This document shows positions 1 through 7,800 of a stretch of DNA of 24,753 nucleotides, one piece after another. The first letter of the stretch is position 1, and the number at the start of each line of letters is the position of its first letter. Made by a program: the position numbers and the translations under genes. The notes beneath the pieces were generated by a model that was not told the origin of the DNA, did not search any database, and was given only the letters and a program-made list of their open reading frames with translations. This stretch comes from a virus: the IMG/VR virus record IMGVR_UViG_3300042545_000561, positions 1 to 24,753 of that record, one strand, 5' to 3'.

Positions 1-2
1 CC

Positions 3-830
3 AATGAAACCTGGCAAATAGCACAGGGAACTCCTGAGGACGGTTTTAACTACACTGACAGCAAATTAAAATTGTCACAGATTATTACAGATGCTGCTAC
101 TGACGACGGAGACCTAATTCTAATTGGAGCCGGCACAGGAGTGGTAAAAGTAACAGGCACTGTGAACTACGAGCAGCGAGTGTTAGACGATGATGATGTT
201 CCAAACAAACGCTATGTAGATGATGCAATTCAATTAAATCCCACATTTCAAATTACCAAAGACGATACTAGAGTCATTGTATTCGACAAAGAGAATCCAC
301 TGCCAGCAGCATCTTTTTCACCTGCAATAGGACCGTATGGGGCTCAACCTGTAAACAGTCAAATTGCTTTTATTGTTGACAACAGACGGGTAGCAGTAAT
401 GACAAGCGATCATTTTGAGATGACCGGTCTTACTATTTTTACTGAAGATCCTGTAGTACCTGATATAGAAGCAGCTATGTCGGGAAATTTTAACCCAGGA
501 CCAATTTCGACAAACCTTAGTGGTTTTGAAAATCAAAGTGCAGTGGTTATTCAGTCAGACAATACCAACGCCAACATAAGATTAGAAACTAACGGCACAG
601 GCAAAGTTGTAATTTCATATGCCATGAGTTTTGAATATCATGGAAGTCCGGTAACACAGGTTGGCAATACATCTATACTTTACGGTTCTACACCAGGACC
701 TGGTACCACTGGTTTAAGTTTTAGAAACACTAGACCTAGTAGAGAATTGGACGGCACAGCCAACGCTAGTTTTACCACTGATGAATTAATAAGTAAAAAT
801 AGAGCACTACTTTTCAGTATGTTATTTTAA
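3..830 (+). CDS. Tail-fibre-like virion protein, 3' part only
   Basis: The reading frame is open from base 3, with no stop before the TTG at 72, so this is the C-terminal 275 residues of a longer gene starting outside the window. A TTG start at 72 would have no purpose. The visible part opens with a beta-strand-rich stretch, then the motif VLDDDDVPNKRYVDDAI near residues 59-75. This resembles the 'vPNkrYVD' segment common in marine T4-like fibre and neck-appendage proteins, and the VPTQRAI segment in the giant proteins downstream. The rest is Asn/Thr/Gly-rich, with no catalytic motif seen. It ends in FSMLF and is followed 9 bases later by the next gene. A structural role in a fibre is inferred from composition and neighbours; the exact fibre is unknown. 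Confidence 0.72.
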   Translation, partial: NETWQIAQGTPEDGFNYTDSKLKLSQIITDAATDDGDLILIGAGTGVVKVTGTVNYEQRVLDDDDVPNKRYVDDAIQLNPTFQITKDDTRVIVFDKENPLPAASFSPAIGPYGAQPVNSQIAFIVDNRRVAVMTSDHFEMTGLTIFTEDPVVPDIEAAMSGNFNPGPISTNLSGFENQSAVVIQSDNTNANIRLETNGTGKVVISYAMSFEYHGSPVTQVGNTSILYGSTPGPGTTGLSFRNTRPSRELDGTANASFTTDELISKNRALLFSMLF

Positions 831-839
831 GGATTATAA

Positions 840-1190
840 ATGGCAATCGCAAACACACGATTAACAACTACAGGGCTAGTCACAGTTTACACAAGTAGTG
901 GCAACAATGCAATCACCACAATTATTGTGTGCAACACAGGCACAGTAGATCTCACAGATGAAACAGTTCGCGCTAGCGATTTAGATTTATATTTGGTTCC
1001 CAGCGGTGGTGGTGGTGGCACCGAAGCCACAAGAATAGTCAGCAAGCTGACAATACCTGCAGGTGAAACAGTTTTCTTCAGCGAAGAAAGAGTGGTTTTA
1101 AGCAACGGAGATACTGTACAAGCACAGGCCAGTTCCACCGGCGGAGTTGGCGGATTATTAACTATTACAGTAAGCACATTACCAGTATGA
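840..1190 (+). CDS. Small beta-rich virion protein, paralogue A
   Basis: A 116-residue protein with no signal peptide or membrane segment, made of alternating hydrophobic strands, with a Gly-rich loop (SGGGGGTEA) near residues 56-64. It begins MAIANTRLTTTGLVTVYTSS and carries a TIIVCNTGT strand. The layout matches the two other small proteins at 4096 and 18320: start, TxLxTV-like strand, 'V.I.N.G' strand, 'L.I.AG' turn and a final hydrophobic strand. AAGGA sits just upstream of the ATG. It overlaps the next gene by four bases (ATGA), which suggests translational coupling. Genes of this size are often found beside fibre genes in marine T4-like phages; a particle-associated beta-sandwich role is inferred, and no enzyme motif is seen. 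Confidence 0.68.
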   Translation: MAIANTRLTTTGLVTVYTSSGNNAITTIIVCNTGTVDLTDETVRASDLDLYLVPSGGGGGTEATRIVSKLTIPAGETVFFSEERVVLSNGDTVQAQASSTGGVGGLLTITVSTLPV

Positions 1191-1741
1191 AATTCCTAAA
1201 GACACAAAACACCAGCAGATTTGGCCTTAAAGACAATGCCTTTAAGGCAAATCCCTACGGTCGGTACATCATGGATGGGGTAGGCGGCATACGATTGCCC
1301 AAAGGTACAACAGCTCAAAGACCTAACCTTTCAGGTGTTGAAATGCCCGATGGTGCTAACGGAATGTTGCGCTACAATACCACGCTTAATGAATTGGAAT
1401 GTTATATTGGTGGCTTCTGGGAAACTGTCAAAGGGTCCGCTACTAACTCAATAACGGCTTCGGGATATGGTCCTGGAGATTTTGTAGAAACAAAATTTGG
1501 ACCACTGAATACTGCCTATGCTCCTGATTATACAGCCAATGCCAACAATATCATCGTGTTAGTTGAAAATGTTTGGCAAATTGCCGGCACGAATTTTACC
1601 ATAGTGCTTAATCCATCTGGATCAAGCAGTGCAACAGGATATTTGGCAGGTGTTCCTTATCCTGCAGGTTATTATCTAAGTTTTTCTGATGCAGTGCCTA
1701 TCGGCAAAACGGTCACTGTCTATTACGGTTACGCTAACTAA
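1187..1741 (+). CDS. Fibre-tip-like structural protein
   Basis: A 184-residue protein starting inside the stop of the previous gene (ATGA). Residues about 30-85 contain IRLPKGTTAQRP, then GMLRYNTTLNELECYIGGFWETV. This is the same motif found near the C-terminus of the next two fibre-like proteins: GFV.P.GT...QRP, then G..R.NT....lE.yDG..W. The C-terminal half (about residues 95-184) is a beta-rich Gly/Tyr/Ser domain with NIIVLVENVWQ and TVTVYYGYAN strands. It therefore looks like a free-standing copy of the fibre C-terminal module with an extra beta domain. A virion structural role at a fibre end is inferred. No signal peptide or catalytic motif is visible. Confidence 0.7.
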   Translation: MKFLKTQNTSRFGLKDNAFKANPYGRYIMDGVGGIRLPKGTTAQRPNLSGVEMPDGANGMLRYNTTLNELECYIGGFWETVKGSATNSITASGYGPGDFVETKFGPLNTAYAPDYTANANNIIVLVENVWQIAGTNFTIVLNPSGSSSATGYLAGVPYPAGYYLSFSDAVPIGKTVTVYYGYAN

Positions 1742-1743
1742 TC

Positions 1744-2919
1744 ATGACACAACTAGGTAGAATTAGCGGCCCAATACTCAATAGTAATCTACTGAGAGAT
1801 GGTAATGATTTAGCATTTGACACTGATCTATTATATTTAAAAATTTCTCCAATTATAGTGCCGTGGGAACAAGATGGCGAAGTAGGAGATCCTAATTATG
1901 ATTCATCTTTGCCAGCCTCAATGGCCGGCACGGGTATAGGTATCAATACTGATACTCCAGTAGTTGATTTAGACATCAACGGTTTTACAAAAACTTCAAA
2001 TCTAATAGTTGACAATCAAGCAATATTTGACAATCTTATATTCAATGCTAATGGCACAATATCAACGGTTGTAGGACCTATCAATATTAGTCCTGTTGGG
2101 TCCGGAGCGGTTATTAATCTTGATAGGATACTAACAGCACAACTTGAAATCAACGGAAATGCAATTAAAAATTACACAACCAACGGCAGTGTTGTGCTTA
2201 ATCCCAATGCATCTGGATCTATAAATATTCAAAGTAGCACCAGTATACTAGGCAATCTAACTGTCACAGGTAACACAGTGCTGACTGGAGATTTATCAGC
2301 AGGAGACAATATCATAGTTGGCGATAGCCCATTAGATGTTGTAGTTGTAGCACCAGATTTTACACAAGACATTATCCCGGGTGTAGACAACACGTATGAT
2401 TTAGGTCAATCAGCAAAACGCTGGAGTCAGTTGCATGTAGCTGATGATCTAACACATGCTGATCTTGTGCTGCCCCAAGCAGTTATTATTAGCGATCAAA
2501 TGAGACTGGACGGAGTTACTGGTCAAATTATCAGTGTGCAGTCAAATGATGATATTCGAATAACACCATTCACTGGAATAACTTCAATTGAACGTACTCA
2601 GTGGCAGATAAACACAGTCACTAACCTCAACAATTCTGCTATTACCATTGCATCCACGGGAATAGGCTATTCGAAATTTGTAGGAACAAATGGTTTTGTA
2701 ATGCCTGCGGGAACAGGTGACGATACTTATGCTCCAGGCACACCACAAAATCAAAGAAGAGCCAACCCCGAAGAAGGTGAAACTCGATGGAACACTGATT
2801 TACAATATGTCGAATGCTACGACGGTACAGTATGGCAATTATCAACTGGTGGTGGTGCAACTATAAGTGTACCAGTAATGCAAGATTTAGGAAATGTATA
2901 CAGTCTCATTCTAGGCTAA
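1744..2919 (+). CDS. Tail-fibre-like protein, paralogue of the 3039 gene
   Basis: A 391-residue protein. The N-terminus (MTQLGRISGPILNSNLLRDG then LAFDTDLLYL) is nearly the same as that of the next gene and probably forms an attachment domain. Residues about 75-190 are a repetitive beta-strand shaft with Asn/Gly turns (INGNAI, LGNLTVTGNTV, LTGDL). Residues about 213-232 carry the widespread fibre motif DI.PGVDNTYDLGQSAKRW. The C-terminal part has ITIASTGIGY, then TNGFVMPAGT, and the R.NT...ECYDGTVW module. Relative to its paralogue it has about 20 extra residues near position 40 (EQDGEVGDPNYDSSLPASMA) and a longer loop before QRRANPEEGE. The gap to the previous gene is two bases and no clear Shine-Dalgarno is visible. 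No enzyme motif was found. Confidence 0.8.
   Translation: MTQLGRISGPILNSNLLRDGNDLAFDTDLLYLKISPIIVPWEQDGEVGDPNYDSSLPASMAGTGIGINTDTPVVDLDINGFTKTSNLIVDNQAIFDNLIFNANGTISTVVGPINISPVGSGAVINLDRILTAQLEINGNAIKNYTTNGSVVLNPNASGSINIQSSTSILGNLTVTGNTVLTGDLSAGDNIIVGDSPLDVVVVAPDFTQDIIPGVDNTYDLGQSAKRWSQLHVADDLTHADLVLPQAVIISDQMRLDGVTGQIISVQSNDDIRITPFTGITSIERTQWQINTVTNLNNSAITIASTGIGYSKFVGTNGFVMPAGTGDDTYAPGTPQNQRRANPEEGETRWNTDLQYVECYDGTVWQLSTGGGATISVPVMQDLGNVYSLILG
2220..2227 (+). other. Intragenic TATAAATA match
   Basis: An exact match to the T4 late box lies inside the coding sequence of the 1744 fibre gene (codons for Ser-Ile-Asn-Ile). It has no nearby gene start downstream on this strand, so it is most likely a chance match in AT-rich DNA. 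Confidence 0.15.
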
Positions 2920-2931
2920 TTTTCCAAAAGA

Positions 2932-2939
2932 TATAAATA
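2932..2939 (+). promoter_or_regulatory. T4-type late promoter box TATAAATA
   Basis: An exact TATAAATA lies 12 bases past the stop of the 1744 gene, in one of the only two sizeable intergenic gaps of the window, and about 100 bases before the 3039 start. In T4 this box is recognised by gp55 with sliding-clamp activation, and transcription starts a few bases downstream, here about 2945-2948. It would drive the 3039 fibre gene and probably the long gene run after it. No -35 element is expected for this promoter class. Confidence 0.7.
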
Positions 2940-2947
2940 CTAGTGAT

Positions 2948-2970
2948 TACAGAAAAAGTTTTTTTCTGTA
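2948..2970 (+). promoter_or_regulatory. Perfect 10-bp stem-loop at the predicted 5' end of the late transcript
   Basis: TACAGAAAAA (2948-2957) is the exact reverse complement of TTTTTCTGTA (2961-2970), with a GTT loop. The stem begins eight bases after the late promoter box, so it would sit at or within a few bases of the transcript 5' end. That position fits a 5'-stabilising hairpin better than a terminator, although the T-rich right arm could also act on read-through transcripts from the gene upstream. Confidence 0.6.
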
Positions 2971-2971
2971 T

Positions 2972-3034
2972 GGTCAAACTGTGGTAAACCCGCAATGCAA
3001 GGTGGTTAACCGTGAAACACGGGGTCTAAGGAGA
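2972..3034 (+). promoter_or_regulatory. Structured leader of the 3039 gene with Shine-Dalgarno
   Basis: Downstream of the first hairpin, GGTAAACC (2983-2990) can pair with GGTTAACC (3004-3011) with one mismatch. Alternatively CCGTG (3010-3014) pairs with CACGG (3018-3022) around an AAA loop. The two pairings share bases 3010-3011, so they compete. A strong AAGGAG at 3028-3033 ends five bases before the ATG. No known riboswitch class was recognised. A regulatory role is inferred only from the structure and length of this leader compared with the near-absent leaders of the neighbouring genes. Confidence 0.4.
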
Positions 3035-3038
3035 GCTA

Positions 3039-4091
3039 ATGGCTATTGGAAGAATTTCCGGTCAAATGCTCAAATCCAATCTAGTCAGAGATGGCGTAGA
3101 TTTAGCATTTGAGACTGACTTATTATATTTGGATGTTGTTAACTCTCGAATCGGAGTAAACAAACTAAATCCTCAACACGACTTAGACGTCAACGGCACA
3201 ACAAAATCTACTGATCTAGAAGTAACTAATCAATTTGACATTGGCAATATAACAGTCACTGGCAATACTATCAGCAGCGATCTCAGTACCATAACTTTTG
3301 CACCATCGGGTGCTGAACCAACTATCTATAATGCTAGATTAGTAGTAGATGACATTCAAATTCTGGGAAATACTATTTCTACAGAAGTATCAAATAGTGC
3401 GTTAGAACTACGAGCCAACGGTACAGGAATAATAGATATTTACGGTAACACTAACATCACAGGCAATCTTGATGTTACTGGAAATATCAATGCTACTGGA
3501 AATGTAACCATAGGCGGAAATATTGTGATTGGAGACAGTCTGTCTGATTCAGTGACCATTAATGCCAGTATTAATAGTGATCTAGTTCCTCAATTTGACA
3601 ACACAGTAGATCTAGGATCCGGCGCCTACCGCTGGAGAAACGTCTACGTCAATAATCTGTATACCAGTGTGTTAAATGTTACCATGCTGGATGTTGGTAA
3701 TCTCATGTTTAGAGACAATGAAATTACCAGCACCACAGGCCAAGACATAATTATAGACGGCAACGGTGCAGGTGGAGTTAGACTGGGGAATTTTCGCATA
3801 GTAGACAACGTTATAACCAATCTCAGTTCTAATGCAGTAACTGAAATTGCACAAACGGGAATAGGATATTTTAAAATTCAAGGAACAAATGGTTTTGTTC
3901 CTCCAGTGGGCAGTGATGCTCAGAGGCCTACCGCTTATGCAGTGCTAGGTATGACTCGATTTAATACTAATTCAAAAGCTCTTGAAATTTGGGACGGAAT
4001 TACCTGGGCATCCCCTGCAGGAGCTTCTGGAGCCGTTTCAGAAATTCAAGCCAACGAAATAGCAGCCACTTATGCGCTGATGCTAGGATAA
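3039..4091 (+). CDS. Tail-fibre-like protein, paralogue of the 1744 gene
   Basis: A 350-residue protein. The N-terminus (MAIGRISGQMLKSNLVRDG, then LAFETDLLYLDV) matches that of the preceding fibre gene. SRIGVNKLNPQHDLDVNGT (about 36-54) is a typical phage fibre segment leading into a beta-strand shaft with repeated TGN motifs (NITGNLDVTGNINATGNVTI, about 140-160). PQFDNTVDLGSGAYRW near 187-202 is the conserved DNT.DLG...RW element. The end has TEIAQTGIGY, TNGFVPPVGSDAQRP and MTRFNTNSKALEIWDGITW. The start is supported by AAGGAG and the N-terminal match to the paralogue. It is the first gene after the late promoter. It is probably a trimeric fibre or fibre-like subunit; the exact location on the virion is not known. 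Confidence 0.82.
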   Translation: MAIGRISGQMLKSNLVRDGVDLAFETDLLYLDVVNSRIGVNKLNPQHDLDVNGTTKSTDLEVTNQFDIGNITVTGNTISSDLSTITFAPSGAEPTIYNARLVVDDIQILGNTISTEVSNSALELRANGTGIIDIYGNTNITGNLDVTGNINATGNVTIGGNIVIGDSLSDSVTINASINSDLVPQFDNTVDLGSGAYRWRNVYVNNLYTSVLNVTMLDVGNLMFRDNEITSTTGQDIIIDGNGAGGVRLGNFRIVDNVITNLSSNAVTEIAQTGIGYFKIQGTNGFVPPVGSDAQRPTAYAVLGMTRFNTNSKALEIWDGITWASPAGASGAVSEIQANEIAATYALMLG

Positions 4092-4095
4092 AATT

Positions 4096-4428
4096 ATGCC
4101 AACCTTATTTAGACACGCAGTAAACACCGAAATAGGAACCACACCTGTAGATGTGTTACAGGTAGATGCAGGAGTTAGAGTTACTGTAATTGGTATGAAT
4201 ATTGCCAACATCACAGACTATGACACTGTGGTAGTTAACGTATTTGTTATAGATGAAAACTCTACCCAGGCCCATTATGTGCGTGGTCTAACAATTGCTC
4301 CCAACAGCACAGCTAAAATTATTACACAAGGCGAAAAACTGATATTGCCAGAAACTGCAGGCATACGAATAGTCTGCGACACCGAAGACAGCATAGATTC
4401 TGTTATCAGTTATGTAGAAATATCTTAA
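4096..4428 (+). CDS. Small beta-rich virion protein, paralogue B
   Basis: A 110-residue protein of alternating strands: VDVLQVDAGVRVTVIGMNIAN, VVVNVFVIDEN, VRGLTIAPNSTAKII and a final ISYVEIS. It shares a strand order with the proteins at 840 and 18320, including an 'L.IAP.S.A.I' turn and a closing hydrophobic strand. Sequence identity is low, so the relation is a judgement by eye. It starts four bases after the fibre stop, with little room for a leader, suggesting coupled translation. There is no signal peptide, membrane segment or catalytic motif. A small decoration, adaptor or fibre-associated protein is the most reasonable inference from its repeated place directly after fibre genes. Confidence 0.65.
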   Translation: MPTLFRHAVNTEIGTTPVDVLQVDAGVRVTVIGMNIANITDYDTVVVNVFVIDENSTQAHYVRGLTIAPNSTAKIITQGEKLILPETAGIRIVCDTEDSIDSVISYVEIS

Positions 4429-4437
4429 GGAAAAATC

Positions 4438-4803
4438 ATGCCAAGTACATATTATTTAGGTCAAAGTCCAGATGAAGCACTAGGTGATAGTCCTCGCTAT
4501 TGGTATGCTTTGCGTAGAAACAACGATGGAGAATTATTTTTGTATAGAAGTGATCAGCTCAAAGACAAAGACAGTATTGAATTAAATCTTCCAGGCGCAC
4601 CAACTGAAAACTTTGAAGATTTTGAACCAGGCGTAGACTACTTTGATGGCATCACACAAGATCACGAAATAGAATATGACAATTTGGTATGGACACAATA
4701 TCGTTGGGACAACAGAAATATGTTGTACTATGTTGACAACCAGGGAAGACTAACCCAAAGAATAAATCAGGGATATAACTATCCCACAGGACATTCAAGT
4801 TAA
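4438..4803 (+). CDS. Small acidic structural protein of unknown role
   Basis: A 121-residue acidic, Tyr-rich protein (MPSTYYLGQSPDEALGDSPR at the start, YNYPTGHSS at the end). Aromatic-rich segments WYALRRNNDGELFLYRSDQL and LVWTQYRWDNRNMLYYVDN surround a linker of acidic residues (ENFEDFEPGVDYFDG, about 58-72). I do not recognise a named family. Size, lack of signal peptide, AAGGA ribosome site and location between fibre genes suggest a virion or assembly component. It ends 13 bases before the first giant gene. An antisense frame over 4652-4969 was judged a shadow. Confidence 0.62.
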   Translation: MPSTYYLGQSPDEALGDSPRYWYALRRNNDGELFLYRSDQLKDKDSIELNLPGAPTENFEDFEPGVDYFDGITQDHEIEYDNLVWTQYRWDNRNMLYYVDNQGRLTQRINQGYNYPTGHSS

Positions 4804-4816
4804 AACGGAATAAATT

Positions 4817-7800
4817 ATGGCAGAATTTAAAATCAGTAGGATTAGATATACATGGAGAAATTCGTGGGGTACGACCACGGTATACAATCGTGATGATGTG
4901 ATAAGATATGGTGGATCTACTTGGATCTGCCAACGTCAACACACCGCCGGAGTATTTGCTGCTGATCAAGCATATCTAGCTAATCAAAACGACACAGAGC
5001 CAACCCCAGCTTGGTTTAAAATGACCGATGGCTATGCATGGAGAGCTACATGGACCGGTACTACTTTATATAATCCAGGTGATCTTGCTTTATATGGCGG
5101 AGTGATATATCTATGCGTTACTAGCCATACTTCACAGGCAACATTTGATGCTAGTTTAGCAAATTGGGCCGTTTATCTTTCTGCAGACAATTGGCAATCA
5201 GCATGGGCTCCTAGTACTAGATATGGTGTCGGAGATGTGGCAAGATACAACGGCATAGTCTATCGTTGCATAGTAGAACACACTTCGGGAACCACAGCTC
5301 AAGGTCTTGAGGTAGGAAACAATGATGCCCAAGATGACAGTACAGGTGAATTATGGCAGGTCTACCACGAAGGTATTCAATATGTAGGAGTATGGACCAC
5401 TGCTACAAGATACAGACTCAACGATCTTGTGAAATACGGCGGCAGTGTTCTTCGATGCGTGGTAGGACATGTAGCTGGAGCAAATATAACCAATGCTAAT
5501 TTTGTCACAGAATTGATTGGACAGAATTTTTATGTCTCATGGAACAACACAGTTTATTACGCAATAGGAGACGTAGTTAGACACGGTGGATATCTTTATG
5601 TAGCGTCCGCTAATAACTACGCCAGTGTAAGCCCTGCACAAGACACTACAAACTGGAATATACTATCCAAAGCAGTGAATTTCGTAGGGACATGGAATGC
5701 AGATGTTGATTATAAAACTGGCGATGTTGTGCGCCGAGGCGGAAATTTATACATATCCACAGCAGATACCACCCATGATGGTAGTTCATTAGACTATCTA
5801 GATGCAGGAAATTGGGAAGTAGTTGTTACATCTCAATCTTGGCAAGGTCCATGGACGCTAGGCAACACCTACAGTGTCAATGACATTGTGATATATTTTG
5901 GTAACACGTATTCCTGTAATTTTGAACACATTGCTGCCGATCAAAATCTTCCAGGAGACAACGGATCGGGTTTCTTCTATTGGGACCTAATTCTAGAAGC
6001 TGGACAACAGGCTGGTATGAGTCAGCGAGGGGATCTGCTAACATATAATCTTTCAAGAGCCTTGCAAGGAGACGGCAGCTCATTTGGCCCAACAGCGGTG
6101 CCTGTTGGTGAAGAAAATCAAGTAGTCATAGTTGGTGAGCAAAACAATGTTGACTATGCTTTCTGGGGTGATCTTGCTAGAGTGAAATATGTGAGTTTAA
6201 ACGGTGTTGATGATAACACAGATCCAGAACGTGGCACCAGTCAGTTTCTTCCTTGGAGAACCATACGTTATGCCTGCGAACAGGTAGATGACGGGTTTTC
6301 TGGCAATACTACTATTAAGGTTGCAGTGGGAGAATATGTAGAGATTACTCCTATCATAGTACCACGCAACACTGTAGTTTTGGGTGCAGAATTGAGATCC
6401 ACAACTATCAAACCGTCTCCATCGATTTTATCTACAGCAGATCGTCTCTATACTATTGCAGCACTAAATAGGATTTCTGGTATAATTGAAGCTATTGTAG
6501 CAGGAACAGCAATTAGTCCTGCAAAATCTGCAGGTAATATATTAGATCCCGTAATCGTAACTGGGCCAACCCCAGTTTCGTTTGATCCGCCTCAGTACGA
6601 TGAATTTGGTTTGGAAATTTTTGACATAGTGGATCAACCTCTTAGTACTAGCGGTGTTGCTGCAATAGCTATTCAGACTAAAATTGCCAACATGATATCC
6701 TATATTAATTTTTATGTTAATTCTTCAGGATCAAATCCCACATTAGTGGGCACAAACACTGCGGTAACAACCACAACATACACCAACACTGTTTTACAAC
6801 TAGAAGCCAACAAAGAATTCTTAGCCGCAGAAGCTGTGGCGTTTATACAAACAGTATACCCTGCATATGTATTTGACGCAGAATTATATAAAACAAATGT
6901 GCGTAGATATATAGACGCTTGGAAATATGACATAATCTATACTGGTAATTATAAATCATTGTTAGAAGCAAGATACTATAGAAACAATGTACTAGGCTGT
7001 ACCGACACAGAAGATATGTTTTATGTGAGAAACGCTACAGGCATTAGAAACTGCACATTAAAAGGACTTGAGTCGACACTAAATCCTCCTGTGGCATTTG
7101 ACCTATACCAACTTCCATTAGGAGGCGCATATGTGTCACTGGATCCAGGCTGGGGCCCTGCAGACACACGTACATGGATCGACTCACGCTCTCCGTATAT
7201 ACAAGGTGTGACCACTATAGGCACAGGCTGTGTTGGACAAAAAGTAGATGGTGCTCTGCACAATGGCGGCAACAGATCTATAGTGTCTAATGACTTTACA
7301 CAGGTACTCAGTGATGGCATAGGAGCATGGGTGTTAAATAATGCTAGAGCTGAATTGGTATCTGTGTTCTCATATTATGCACACATTGGATATTTGGCAG
7401 AAAATGGTGGAATTATTAGAGCCACCAACGGAAATAGTTCATACGGTACCTACGGAGTGATTGCAGATGGCATTGATGCCACAGAAACACCAGTAGTAGC
7501 AAGAAACTATACTAGAACACAGCAGGCCATAGTGGCAGCAGCATTTGCTGGAGACTTCGTTGACGAGATACAGATTTTAGAGTGGACCAACGCAGGACAA
7601 GACTATTCCAGTGTGGCAGCTGACTTTGTTGGAGCTGGTATCGACGCCGATGTGGTATTTGAAGATTTTCGAGATGACGCAGTATTTGAAGCTAGGATTC
7701 TAGATGCCAATGCAGGCACTGAACAAATTGCACAGGCCATAGGTGGTGGTGGATATACACTGGTACAGAACAATGCACAGACAGGCGATGCTACTACTAT

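Noticed and set aside
4-21. ATG at base 4 opening a short frame
   Set aside because: It stops after five codons and lies in another frame of the fibre gene.
72-830. TTG at 72 as the start of the first gene
   Set aside because: The frame is open upstream to base 3 with sensible fibre-like codons, so the gene begins outside the window.
2220-2227. Internal TATAAATA as a working promoter
   Set aside because: It is in the middle of a fibre gene with no downstream start nearby; chance match in AT-rich DNA is the simplest reading.
3010-3033. Hammerhead-like GAAAC ... GTC pattern in the leader
   Set aside because: The required CTGATGA core is absent and the stems do not fit; treated as an ordinary leader structure.
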